Shown: positions 1 to 6,851, numbered from the stretch's first letter. The stretch: 20,521 bases of DNA from Bifidobacteriaceae bacterium (GCA_031278075.1 JAITLE010000025.1:1-20521); one strand, 5' to 3'. Translations and numbers: made by a program. The notes: generated by a model from the sequence alone, not told the origin.

Positions 1-56
1 CCACCGGCTCCCGCCCCCCTCACCCGACCGGGCGTCCCCAACCCGACGCTCCTCCG

Positions 57-88
57 GCCAGAGACGAGAAGTGTAGAGTTCCGCGCCC
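57..88 (+). repeat. 32-bp direct repeat, copy 1
   Basis: This stretch is identical over 32 bases to 215-246. The core reads GAAGTGTAGAGTTCCGCGCC and is preceded by GCCAGAGACGA. The two copies lie 158 bp apart in the gene-free region upstream of the AmmeMemoRadiSam operon. Chance identity of this length is very unlikely. No open frame with coding character covers it, so an interspersed non-coding repeat is the best description. Confidence 0.9.
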
Positions 89-214
89 CACGCCCCGGTC
101 CACACCCTGACCGCCAGCCCGCCCGGCGCACGTTTCCGCAGGTCAGGGGCTTACACAGGTTCTGGCCCCCGGAACGCCCATCCGAGCTGGCGTCACCATT
201 CCTACACTTCCCCC

Positions 215-246
215 GCCAGAGACGAGAAGTGTAGAGTTCCGCGCCC
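215..246 (+). repeat. 32-bp direct repeat, copy 2, with inverted partner
   Basis: Second perfect copy of the 57-88 repeat. Just upstream, CTACACTTC (202-210) is the exact reverse complement of GAAGTGTAG (226-234) inside the repeat, giving a 9-bp stem with a 15-nt loop. At its right edge GCGCCCAG (241-248) pairs with CTGGGCGC (254-261) around a 5-nt loop. The opposite strand near 180-212 carries a diverged version, sharing GAAGTGTAG and a CGCCAGC end. The element therefore occurs in both orientations and can fold. Confidence 0.85.
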
Positions 247-422
247 AGCGACCCTGGGCGCGACGCATCCCCGGCGCCTGCCGACCCGGGGGAGCGTGGC
301 GCCAGGGACCAGTGGAGACGTTCGGGCGGCGCCGGCCAGCGTGCCGAGATGCGGGCCGCGCGGCGCAGAGTGACTGCGCCGAGATGGGGGGCAATCGCCG
401 GGCGACCGCGGCGCCCCGCGAC

Positions 423-428
423 TAACCT
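423..428 (+). promoter_or_regulatory. -10 box TAACCT, leaderless start of amrB
   Basis: TAACCT fits the actinobacterial TANNNT -10 consensus and is followed by exactly 6 nt and then ATG at 435. Transcription would begin at or next to the start codon. No Shine-Dalgarno sequence is present before this ATG, which agrees with a leaderless mRNA. No clear -35 box is seen. Confidence 0.55.
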
Positions 429-434
429 TGTGAC

Positions 435-1283
435 ATGGCACTGGTGCGCGAGCCGGCGGTGGCCGGACTGTTCTATCCCGCGGACCCGGACACGTTGGCG
501 GCTGATGTGGCCGAGCTGCTGAACCAAGGCGCCAGCCGCTTAGCTGGATCCGCGCTCGGTGAGGCGCCCGGCGCCCCGGACCAACGGGTCAAGGCCCTGA
601 TCGCGCCACATGCCGGTTACGCCTATTCGGGTCCGACCGCAGGCGTGGCTTACGCCGCCCTGGCCGGGGCCGACTACCAGCGAGTGGTTCTGCTGGGCCC
701 GTGTCACCACGTCGGAACACCGTTCGTGGCGCTCGCTGGCGCCGAATACTTCCGGACGCCGCTCGGCGACGTGCCGGTCTGGGAGGAGGGCGCGGCCCGG
801 GTCGGTCGCCTCCGCGAGGTGATCGTCAGCCCGCCGGTCCACGCCCGCGAGCATTCCTTGGAGGTCCACCTGCCGTTCATCCAGACCGCGCTTCGGCCAG
901 ACACGCCGGTGTTGCCGCTCGCGGTGGGCTGGGCGGACCCGGGGGCGGTGGCCGCCGTGATCGAAGCGGTCTGGGGCGGCCGCGAGACCCTCTTCGTCGT
1001 CAGCTCCGACCTGTCGCATTACCTTCCCTACGCCGCCGCCGTCCGCGCCGACTCCGCGACCGTCACCCAGATCCTCGCCGCCGCAGGTCCGCTCGAGGGC
1101 GAACAGGCTTGCGGCGCGCACCCGGTCAACGGGCTGCTTGAGGTGGCACGGCGCCGCGGCCTAGCGAGCGGCGTGCTCGATTATCGGAATTCCGGCGACA
1201 CCGCGGGGGACAGAGGCCGAGTGGTCGGTTACGCGGCGATCGCCTTCGCCGAAGCGGCATCCGCGGGGGACGGCGCACGATGA
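435..1283 (+). CDS. amrB: AmmeMemoRadiSam system protein B (MEMO-like)
   Basis: A 282-aa MEMO-family protein, close to the usual length. MEMO proteins share a fold with class III extradiol dioxygenases and LigB-type enzymes. The metal-site pattern is visible: H59 in the A-P-H-A-G-Y motif, H91/H92 in L-G-P-C-H-H, E-H-S-L-E-V-H near residue 140, D192 and H195 in S-S-D-L-S-H, and C226/H229 in C-G-A-H-P. These match, by motif, the histidine, aspartate and cysteine ligands of human MEMO1. The ATG at 435 is chosen because a -10 box ends 6 nt upstream. The stop overlaps the amrA start by 4 nt, so the two are translationally coupled. Family assignment is confident; the reaction is not known to me, and a soluble cytoplasmic protein is expected. 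Confidence 0.93.
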   Translation: MALVREPAVAGLFYPADPDTLAADVAELLNQGASRLAGSALGEAPGAPDQRVKALIAPHAGYAYSGPTAGVAYAALAGADYQRVVLLGPCHHVGTPFVALAGAEYFRTPLGDVPVWEEGAARVGRLREVIVSPPVHAREHSLEVHLPFIQTALRPDTPVLPLAVGWADPGAVAAVIEAVWGGRETLFVVSSDLSHYLPYAAAVRADSATVTQILAAAGPLEGEQACGAHPVNGLLEVARRRGLASGVLDYRNSGDTAGDRGRVVGYAAIAFAEAASAGDGAR

Positions 1284-1879
1284 CGACCGCTCTCCCCCCA
1301 AACATCGGTCCGGCCTTGACGGGGTTGGCCAGGCAGACCATCGCTGACGCCCTCGCGGGCAGGGCCCGGCCCGACCCGAGCGCGCTTTGGTCCGGCGGCG
1401 TGGCGCCGGACGAAGCCGCCGAATGGCTGGCGCGCCCCGGCGCGGCCTTTGTCACCTTGACCCAAGGCGGCGAGCTGCGCGGCTGCATCGGGTCGTTGGT
1501 GGCACACCAGCCGCTCCGCGAGGACGTGCGCCAGAACGCGTTGGCGGCCGCCTTCGAAGACCGGCGGTTCCCGCCGCTCGCCACCGAAGAGCTGATCCGG
1601 ACCCGGATCGAAGTCTCGGTGCTCTCGGCGCCAGAGCGTTTGGAGTTCTCGGACCACGCCGATCTGGTGGGGCGCCTGCGTCCCGGTGTGGACGGGTTGA
1701 TCCTCCAAGCGGGCGGGCGCCGGGGAACCTTCCTGCCCCAGGTCTGGGACCAACTGCCGGCCCCGGAGCGGTTCTTAGCCCATTTGGTGCGCAAAGCTGG
1801 TCTCCCGGAGGGCTATTGGTCTGAACAAGTGCGAATCTGGCGGTACACGGTCACCTCCTTCGAGGAGGCGCCGCCGTGA
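1280..1879 (+). CDS. amrA: AmmeMemoRadiSam system protein A (AMMECR1 domain)
   Basis: A 199-aa AMMECR1-family protein, a single domain of normal length. The hallmark L-R-G-C-I-G motif is present with its cysteine at residue 69, followed by the conserved block with P-L-R-E-D-V, N-A-L-A-A-A-F and D-R-R-F-P-P-L. The buried cysteine motif suggests an active or binding site, but no reaction is established for the family to my knowledge. The ATG overlaps the amrB stop (ATGA), and GGGGGA lies just upstream. The 3' end overlaps amrS by 4 nt. The fixed association of MEMO, AMMECR1 and a radical SAM enzyme defines the AmmeMemoRadiSam system, so these three proteins probably act on one substrate or build one modification. 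Confidence 0.93.
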   Translation: MTTALPPNIGPALTGLARQTIADALAGRARPDPSALWSGGVAPDEAAEWLARPGAAFVTLTQGGELRGCIGSLVAHQPLREDVRQNALAAAFEDRRFPPLATEELIRTRIEVSVLSAPERLEFSDHADLVGRLRPGVDGLILQAGGRRGTFLPQVWDQLPAPERFLAHLVRKAGLPEGYWSEQVRIWRYTVTSFEEAPP

Positions 1880-2922
1880 CCCAGGCGCGGCATTGGCACA
1901 CGGCGCCGGACGGCCGGGTACAATGCGACCTCTGCCCCCGGCGTTGCCGCCTGCGCCCCGGGCAACGCGGGTTTTGTTTTGTGCGTCAGAACGTGGCCGG
2001 CGCGCTCGAGTTGACGACTTACGGGCGCAGTTCGGGTTTCGCGGTCGATCCGGTCGAGAAGAAGCCGCTGTACCATTTCTTCCCCGGCTCTAGCGTGTTC
2101 TCGTTCGGAACCGCGGGCTGCAACCTGGCGTGCAAGTTCTGCCAGAATTGGCATATCTCGGCGGCGCGTGACATGGACGCGCTGATGGCGCTCGCCACAC
2201 CAGACCAGATCGCTGACGCGGCCGCACGGGCGGGTTGCGCGGCGGTGGCATACACCTACAACGACCCGATCATTTTCACCGAGTACGCGGTCGACGCGGC
2301 GGCGGCGGCTCGCGCGATCGGATTGAAGAACATCGCGGTCAGCGCGGGCTACGTCACGCCCGAAGGCGCGGCGGACCTCTTCGGGGCGATGGACGCGGCG
2401 AATATCGACCTGAAATCGTTCGACCCGGACTTCTACCGCAAGGTGACCGGCGGCCGGCTAGAAGTGGTGCTAGACGTGCTGCGCCACCTGGTGCGGGAAA
2501 CCGCGGTCTGGACGGAGGTGACGACACTTGTCATACCCGGTCTCAACGATTCGACGGCGGAGCTGGACCGTTTGACCAACTGGATCGCGGTGGAGCTGGG
2601 CGTCGACGTTCCCCTGCATTTGACAGCTTTCCATCCGGCTGCACGGATGCTGGATCGGCCTAGAACCCCGCTCGCGACCTTGCGCCGAGCCCGTGAGATC
2701 GCCGTCGCCAATGGACTCAGACACGTCTATTTGGGCAATGTGCCAGGCGCCGGCGGCGGGATCACGCGATGTCCGAGCTGTGGCCTCGAATTGTTGATCC
2801 GCGACGGTTTCACGATCACGCGGCGGCACATCGGTGGCGACGGACTGTGTGAGGCCTGCGGCGAGCGAGTGGCCGGACATTGGGGCGCTCCGGCCGCTGT
2901 TGACGGAGCGACGTTCAGCTAG
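1876..2922 (+). CDS. amrS: AmmeMemoRadiSam system radical SAM enzyme
   Basis: A 348-aa radical SAM protein. C82, C86 and C89 form the CxxxCxxC motif that binds the [4Fe-4S] cluster and S-adenosylmethionine, within G-C-N-L-A-C-K-F-C-Q-N. The N-terminus has four further cysteines (C17, C20, C24, C34), as in PflA-like activating enzymes. The C-terminus has two CxxC pairs (C299/C302, C325/C328) resembling a zinc ribbon or auxiliary-cluster site. The start is GTG in a GTGA overlap with the amrA stop, preceded by a strong GAGGAGG Shine-Dalgarno at 1862-1868. It is the last gene of the operon; ung follows convergently. A glycyl-radical-activase role is possible by homology, but no glycyl radical enzyme is encoded nearby. 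Confidence 0.93.
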   Translation: MTQARHWHTAPDGRVQCDLCPRRCRLRPGQRGFCFVRQNVAGALELTTYGRSSGFAVDPVEKKPLYHFFPGSSVFSFGTAGCNLACKFCQNWHISAARDMDALMALATPDQIADAAARAGCAAVAYTYNDPIIFTEYAVDAAAAARAIGLKNIAVSAGYVTPEGAADLFGAMDAANIDLKSFDPDFYRKVTGGRLEVVLDVLRHLVRETAVWTEVTTLVIPGLNDSTAELDRLTNWIAVELGVDVPLHLTAFHPAARMLDRPRTPLATLRRAREIAVANGLRHVYLGNVPGAGGGITRCPSCGLELLIRDGFTITRRHIGGDGLCEACGERVAGHWGAPAAVDGATFS

Positions 2923-2964
2923 TGGGCAGGGTGGGCGACGCCGTGGCCCCGGACCGGGCGCACG

Positions 2965-2987
2965 GGCGGCGCTCGGCGAGCGGCGCC
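2965..2987 (+). terminator. Hairpin between convergent amrS and ung
   Basis: An 11-position stem with one mismatch, centred on GCTCG/CGAGC around 2976, sits about 40 nt after the amrS stop. The stem is very GC-rich and lacks a T-tract, as many actinobacterial terminators do. The minimal loop is very tight, so the true structure may open a few pairs. The rest of the 170-bp gap shows nothing else recognisable. Confidence 0.35.
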
Positions 2988-3093
2988 TCCCGGTAGGCGG
3001 CGCGCACCTGGACCGAGCAACCGGTCGGAGCGCCCCGGACGAGACAGGCGGACGATGCCGTCGTCCCGATCGGGTGGACCGGTCTGATCCGCG

Positions 3094-3777
3094 TCAAACG
3101 CGCGCGAGCGACCAGTCCACTGGCGGGGCGCCTTGTTCGGCGAGCAGGGCGTTGGCGCGTGTGAACGGACGCGAGCCGAAGAACCCTCGGTGCGCGGACA
3201 GCGGCGACGGGTGCGCCGACTCGATCCGTGGAGTCGCGCCCAACTTGGGGCCCAGCGTCGCCGCGTCCCTGCCCCACAGGATCGCGACCAACGGGCCGCC
3301 GCGCGCGACCAACGCGTCGATCGCGTGGGCGGTGACGGCCTCCCAGCCGCGGCCGCGGTGCGAAGCGGCCGCGCCGGGGCGCACCGTGAGGACCCGATTG
3401 AGCAGCATGACGCCTTGCTCAGCCCAAGGCGTCAGATCGCCTGTGCTGGGTGTGCTCACGGCGGCATCGTGCGTCAACTCTCGGAAGATGTTCACCAGCG
3501 AACCCGGGAGAGGCCGCACATCGGGCGCGACGGAGAAACTCAGCCCGACAGCATGCCCCGGTGTCGGGTACGGATCTTGGCCGACGATCAAGACCTTCAC
3601 GTCAGCGAGCGGATAGGTGAAAGCCCGCAACACTCGCTCGCCGGCGGGCAGGTAGCGGCGCCCGGCGGCGGTCTCGGCGCGCAGGAAAGCCCCCATCGCG
3701 CGGATCTGGGGTTCGACGGGCGCCAGGGCCGCCGCCCAGCCCGGGTCGATGATCTCCTCCAACGGGCGCTGCGTCAC
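3094..3777 (-). CDS. ung: Uracil-DNA glycosylase, family 1
   Basis: A 227-aa UNG that removes uracil from DNA as the first step of base-excision repair. The catalytic water-activating motif G-Q-D-P-Y (D68, Y70), the uracil-binding N127 in L-L-N, and the DNA-intercalation loop H-P-S-P-L-S (H189) are all intact. The open frame extends upstream to about 3867, but that part is arginine-rich and unlike the family. The GTG at 3775-3777 gives the standard length and lies 7 nt after a TAGCGT -10 box (3785-3790 on this strand), so the mRNA is probably leaderless. The gene is divergent from the DUF3263 gene. Confidence 0.92.
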   Translation of the reverse strand: MTQRPLEEIIDPGWAAALAPVEPQIRAMGAFLRAETAAGRRYLPAGERVLRAFTYPLADVKVLIVGQDPYPTPGHAVGLSFSVAPDVRPLPGSLVNIFRELTHDAAVSTPSTGDLTPWAEQGVMLLNRVLTVRPGAAASHRGRGWEAVTAHAIDALVARGGPLVAILWGRDAATLGPKLGATPRIESAHPSPLSAHRGFFGSRPFTRANALLAEQGAPPVDWSLARV

Positions 3778-3784
3778 GGTGAAG

Positions 3785-3790
3785 ACGCTA
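3785..3790 (-). promoter_or_regulatory. -10 box TAGCGT, leaderless start of ung
   Basis: Read on the minus strand, TAGCGT is followed by 7 nt and then the GTG start at 3777. It matches TANNNT and there is no Shine-Dalgarno between. This box supports the shorter ung start. Confidence 0.5.
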
Positions 3791-3861
3791 CGCCGTTCCG
3801 GGCGCCGCGCGGCACAGCCGGGCGTGCGGCGTGGCGGACCCTTCCGGCGCGGTCGGGGCGC

Positions 3862-3867
3862 TAGCAT
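3862..3867 (+). promoter_or_regulatory. -10 box TAGCAT upstream of DUF3263 gene
   Basis: TAGCAT matches TANNNT and would start transcription near 3874. That leaves a leader of about 44 nt containing the GGCAGG ribosome-binding site before the ATG at 3918. No -35 consensus is evident. Confidence 0.4.
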
Positions 3868-3917
3868 TGCGGCGTCGGTCGAAGACCGCTCGATCCAACT
3901 CGTTAGGCAGGTTTCCC

Positions 3918-4235
3918 ATGGGGCAGGCGCGCCCGGTGACCCCGGACCCGGCGGGCTCGCCCGGTCTCAGCGAACTCGGGGTGCGCGTCCTCATGTTCGA
4001 GCGGCAATGGTGGCGTTACGAGGGATCGAAGGACAACGCCATCCGCGATCTGTTCGAAATGGACCCCATCCGCTATTACCAGGTGCTGAATTGCCTGATC
4101 GACGCGCCGGAGGCGCTCGCGTTCGACCCGCGCCTGGTGGCACGGCTACGCCGGCGCCGCGACGAGCGGCGCCGGGCGCGCGCGGTGCGCCGCTTGGAAG
4201 GACCTGCCTCAGGGGCTCCAGCAGCTAAGCTTTGA
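3918..4235 (+). CDS. DUF3263 domain protein
   Basis: A 105-aa protein of the actinobacterial DUF3263 family, whose function is not known to me. The conserved core runs from F-E-R-Q-W-W through A-I-R-D-L-F, R-Y-Y-Q-V-L-N and P-E-A-L-A-F-D-P-R-L-V, residues about 27-75. A strongly basic arginine-rich tail (R-R-R-R-D-E-R-R-R-A-R) follows. The small size, helical character and basic tail suggest nucleic-acid binding, which is inference. The frame is open back to 3831, but the ATG at 3918 with GGCAGG upstream gives the usual family length. It directly precedes the LytR_C gene; the promoter for that gene overlaps this 3' end. Confidence 0.85.
   Translation: MGQARPVTPDPAGSPGLSELGVRVLMFERQWWRYEGSKDNAIRDLFEMDPIRYYQVLNCLIDAPEALAFDPRLVARLRRRRDERRRARAVRRLEGPASGAPAAKL
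4226..4231 (+). promoter_or_regulatory. -10 box TAAGCT, leaderless start of LytR_C gene
   Basis: TAAGCT sits inside the last codons of the DUF3263 gene. It is followed by 7 nt and then the GTG at 4239, which has no Shine-Dalgarno. The LytR_C gene may thus have its own leaderless transcript as well as read-through. Confidence 0.5.
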
Positions 4236-4238
4236 TTC

Positions 4239-4874
4239 GTGGCTAAGAACGATTACCCGTATCCGCCCGACGAATTCGACAGGGTCGACCTGGGCTCGCG
4301 CCCGAAGGAAGTTCACGCCGCCCGGCGCGGCCCGTGGAGCAGGGCTTGGCCGTTCTTGCTGGTGATCGTCTTGATTCCGGCGATCGCGTTCGCGGTGGTG
4401 TACTTCCTCGGCAACCGGTTGCCCGGTGGCGGGAGCGGCAGCGGCCCGACTGGCGGCGCGGTCCAGAGTTCTTCCCCAGCCGCGAGCGACCAGCCGACCG
4501 ACGCGACTTTGACCGCTGAGCCGACCGAGCCGACGCCGACTGAGGAGCCGACGGTGGCCCAGGTCGACAAGGCCCTGAAGGTGACGATTTACAACGACGG
4601 GCTCCCGGACGGGACGGCGCGCCGGTCCGCTGAGGACCTGAAGGCTGCCGGTTACCTGGACGCCGCGAGCCACGACACCCCCAACCCGGCGGCCCCGGCA
4701 CTCGCCACTGTCTACTACCAGTTAGAGAGCCAGGCCGCCACCGCCCAGGACATCGCCACGACCCTGCAGGCCACACGCACGGAGCTGAACGGCGAGGCCT
4801 TGGCGGTGGAGCTGAACCCAGAAGTCGTGAGCGCGGACGGCACCGGCGCGAGCATCGTGGTGATCGTCAAGTAG
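4239..4874 (+). CDS. Membrane-anchored LytR C-terminal domain protein
   Basis: A 211-aa single-pass membrane protein. Residues 1-36 are a cytoplasmic N-terminus, 37-57 are a hydrophobic helix (P-F-L-L-V-I-V-L-I-P), and 60-108 are a Gly/Ser then Thr/Pro/Glu-rich linker. Residues about 112-210 resemble the LytR_C domain, with V-T-I-Y-N-D-G-L-P-D-G-T-A. This domain is found alone or fused to LCP cell-wall ligases in actinobacteria; here the catalytic LCP domain is absent. The domain would lie outside the cytoplasmic membrane, facing the cell wall, so a role in the envelope is a reasonable inference. The start is GTG, 4 nt after the DUF3263 stop. Confidence 0.82.
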   Translation: MAKNDYPYPPDEFDRVDLGSRPKEVHAARRGPWSRAWPFLLVIVLIPAIAFAVVYFLGNRLPGGGSGSGPTGGAVQSSSPAASDQPTDATLTAEPTEPTPTEEPTVAQVDKALKVTIYNDGLPDGTARRSAEDLKAAGYLDAASHDTPNPAAPALATVYYQLESQAATAQDIATTLQATRTELNGEALAVELNPEVVSADGTGASIVVIVK

Positions 4875-4903
4875 GGACAGGGTTTCGGCCAGCGACTCCC
4901 GGC

Positions 4904-4954
4904 GCACGATGCCGTCCGGACGCTTTCCCCCAAGGCGCCCGGACGGCATCGTGC
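4904..4954 (+). terminator. Strong hairpin terminator after LytR_C gene
   Basis: GCACGATGCCGTCCGG (4904-4919) pairs perfectly with 4939-4954, a 16-bp stem around a 19-nt loop that can pair further (CGC/GCG). It begins about 30 nt after the stop codon. There is no T-tract, so this would be an I-shaped terminator of the type common in high-GC actinobacteria, insulating the downstream heat-shock promoter. Confidence 0.8.
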
Positions 4955-5035
4955 GATGTTTGGCGTCGGGGTCGCGAAAGGCTCCCGGCAGCGGTCGCCG
5001 ACGGCGTCCGGCTGGTGGACCTCCGATCCGTCAGC

Positions 5036-5064
5036 TTGCACTCGGCGTGCTAGAGTGCTAACCA
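5036..5064 (+). promoter_or_regulatory. groEL promoter (TTGCAC-N17-TAACCA)
   Basis: A -35 box TTGCAC (5036-5041) and a -10 box TAACCA (5059-5064) are separated by 17 nt, the ideal spacing for a vegetative sigma factor. Transcription would begin near 5071, within the CIRCE operator, leaving a leader of about 137 nt. This arrangement is usual for groEL genes controlled by HrcA. Confidence 0.65.
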
Positions 5065-5068
5065 TTGA

Positions 5069-5095
5069 TTAGCACTCTCCTGGTGAGAGTGATAA
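5069..5095 (+). promoter_or_regulatory. CIRCE operator (HrcA binding site)
   Basis: TTAGCACTC (5069-5077), a 9-nt spacer and GAGTGATAA (5087-5095) match the CIRCE consensus in 17 of 18 arm bases; only one base in the right arm differs. The HrcA repressor binds this element and releases on heat stress. An additional perfect half-site GAGTGCTAA lies at 5053-5061, inverted relative to 5069-5077 with a 7-nt gap, and it overlaps the -10 box. Confidence 0.93.
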
Positions 5096-5115
5096 CGAAC
5101 CTGGTGAGGTCCCGA

Positions 5116-5142
5116 GGTCGGGCGTGACGTGAACGCCCGGTC
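5116..5142 (+). other. Hairpin in the groEL 5' leader
   Basis: CGGGCGT (5119-5125) pairs with ACGCCCG (5133-5139) around the 7-nt loop GACGTGA, extended outward by wobble and GC pairs. An alternative short stem CCCGA (5111-5115)/TCGGG (5118-5122) would use the same bases and cannot form at the same time. The structure lies midway between the CIRCE and the start codon. A regulatory role is possible but not shown. Confidence 0.45.
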
Positions 5143-5207
5143 GGAGGGCCGTCCGTCGCGGGCGCCGGTTCGCGTCGCCAAGTCAAGCAAAGGAAACGAA
5201 GAAACGA

Positions 5208-6830
5208 ATGGCTAAGATCATTGCCTTCGATGAGGACGCCCGTCGCGGCATGGAGCGCGGCCTGAACGTCTTGGCCGACACGGTCAAGGTGACCCTCGGG
5301 CCGAAGGGTCGCAACGTGGTCCTGGAGAAGAAGTGGGGCGCCCCCACCATCACGAACGACGGCGTGTCGATCGCCAAGGAGATTGAGCTGGAGGAGCCGT
5401 TCGAGAAGATCGGCGCCGAAATGGTCAAAGAAGTCGCCAAGAAGACCGACGACGTGGCCGGCGACGGCACCACGACGGCGACCGTCTTGGCTCAGGCTCT
5501 GGTGCGTGAGGGCCTGAGGAACGTCGCGGCCGGGGCGAACCCGATCGCGCTCAAGCGGGGCATCGACCGGGCGGTCGAGGCCGTGGTCAAGCGGCTGCTC
5601 GAGCAGGCCAAAGAGGTCGAGGGCAAAGAGGAGGTCGCGGCCACGGCATCGATCTCCGCCGGCGATCCGGCGATCGGCTCATTGATCGCCGAGGCCATGG
5701 ACAAGGTGGGCAACGAGGGTGTCATCACCGTCGAAGAGTCCAACACGTTCGGCCTGGAACTGGAGCTGACCGAAGGGATGCGCTTCGACAAGGGCTACCT
5801 GTCGATGTACTTCCAGACCGATCCTGAACGGCAGGAGGCCGTCCTCGAGGATCCGTACATCCTGCTGGTCGAGTCGAAAGTCAGCTCGGTCAAGGACCTG
5901 CTGCCGGTGCTGGAGAAGGTCGCCCAGGCGTCCAAGCCGCTGGTGATCATCGCCGAGGACGTCGACGGCGAAGCCCTGGCGTTGCTGGTGGTCAACAAGG
6001 TGCGCGGCACCATCAAGTCGGTCGCCGTCAAGGCGCCTGGTTTCGGTGATCGCCGCAAGGCGACCCTGCAGGACATGGCCGTGCTGACCGGCGCGACTGT
6101 GATCTCTGAGACGGTGGGCCTGAAGCTGGAGAACGCGACCCTCGACGAGTTGGGCTCCGCCCGCAAGGTCGTGGTGACGAAGGACGAGACGACAATCGTC
6201 GACGGTGGCGGCGACGCCGCCGAGATCGCGGGCCGGGTCAACCAGATCCGGGCTGAGATCGAGACCACGGACTCGGACTACGACCGCGAGAAGCTGCAAG
6301 AGCGGCTCGCCAAGCTGGCCGGCGGCGTCGCCGTCATCAAGGCGGGCGCGGCCACCGAGGTCGAGCTGAAGGAGCGCAAGCATCGCATCGAGGACGCGGT
6401 GCGCAACGCCAAAGCGGCGGTCGAGGAGGGCATCGTCGCGGGCGGCGGTGTGGCTCTGCTCCAGGCTGGGCGGGAAGCCTTCGCCGACCTGGACCTGACC
6501 GGTGACGAGGCGATCGGCGCGAACATCGTCAAGGTGGCGCTGTCCGCTCCGCTCAAGCAGATCGCCATCAACGCCGGCTTCGAGGGCGGCGTGGTGGCTG
6601 AGCGGGTCAGCAACCTGGCGCCAGGCCAGGGCCTCAACGCCGAGACGGGCGAATATGAGGACCTCATGGCCGCTGGCATCAGCGACCCGGTGAAGGTGAC
6701 CCGGTCTGCTCTCCAGAACGCGGCGTCGATCGCCGGCTTGTTCCTCACGACGGAGGCGGTCGTGGCGGACAAGCCGGAGAAGCCCGCGCCGGCTAGCCCG
6801 GAGGGCGGCATGGGCGGCATGGATTACTGA
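5208..6830 (+). CDS. groEL: 60-kDa chaperonin GroEL
   Basis: A 540-aa chaperonin of normal length, intact from M-A-K-I-I-A-F-D-E to the flexible G-G-M-G-G-M tail ending in D-Y. It folds proteins in an ATP-driven double ring with GroES. ATP-site motifs are present: T-L-G-P-K-G-R-N-V near residue 30, and D-V-A-G-D-G-T-T-T near 86-94, including the catalytic aspartate. The G-G-G-V-A-L-L segment near 413 is also conserved. No groES is adjacent, as for the separate groEL2-type locus of actinobacteria, which is usually the main chaperonin. The AAAGGA at 5189-5194 is 13 nt from the ATG, slightly long, in an A-rich open leader. HrcA control is expected from the CIRCE. Confidence 0.97.
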   Translation: MAKIIAFDEDARRGMERGLNVLADTVKVTLGPKGRNVVLEKKWGAPTITNDGVSIAKEIELEEPFEKIGAEMVKEVAKKTDDVAGDGTTTATVLAQALVREGLRNVAAGANPIALKRGIDRAVEAVVKRLLEQAKEVEGKEEVAATASISAGDPAIGSLIAEAMDKVGNEGVITVEESNTFGLELELTEGMRFDKGYLSMYFQTDPERQEAVLEDPYILLVESKVSSVKDLLPVLEKVAQASKPLVIIAEDVDGEALALLVVNKVRGTIKSVAVKAPGFGDRRKATLQDMAVLTGATVISETVGLKLENATLDELGSARKVVVTKDETTIVDGGGDAAEIAGRVNQIRAEIETTDSDYDREKLQERLAKLAGGVAVIKAGAATEVELKERKHRIEDAVRNAKAAVEEGIVAGGGVALLQAGREAFADLDLTGDEAIGANIVKVALSAPLKQIAINAGFEGGVVAERVSNLAPGQGLNAETGEYEDLMAAGISDPVKVTRSALQNAASIAGLFLTTEAVVADKPEKPAPASPEGGMGGMDY

Positions 6831-6851
6831 TCCACCGTTCCGGACCAGCGT

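Larger units (their letters stand above)
1..434. other. Gene-free leader region holding the repeat cluster
   Basis: No credible gene is visible here. Small reverse-strand open frames exist but have proline- and arginine-rich compositions typical of non-coding GC-rich DNA, and they run through the repeats. Visible content: two direct repeats (57-88, 215-246), the hairpin pair 202-234, the hairpin 241-261, and the operon promoter at the right end. The window edge cuts off whatever lies to the left. Confidence 0.7.

Noticed and set aside
1..434. CRISPR array
   Set aside because: Only two direct copies are present with a 126-bp interval and internal inverted fragments; this does not fit regular CRISPR spacing, and no cas genes are seen.
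143..441. Small reverse-strand open frames upstream of amrB
   Set aside because: They run through the repeat copies, have no ribosome-binding site or family resemblance, and one overlaps the operon promoter.
2834..3616. 260-codon forward open frame spanning the end of amrS, the gap and part of ung
   Set aside because: It crosses two convergent real genes and a hairpin, has low-complexity Arg/Gly/Pro composition, and no ribosome-binding site at its start.
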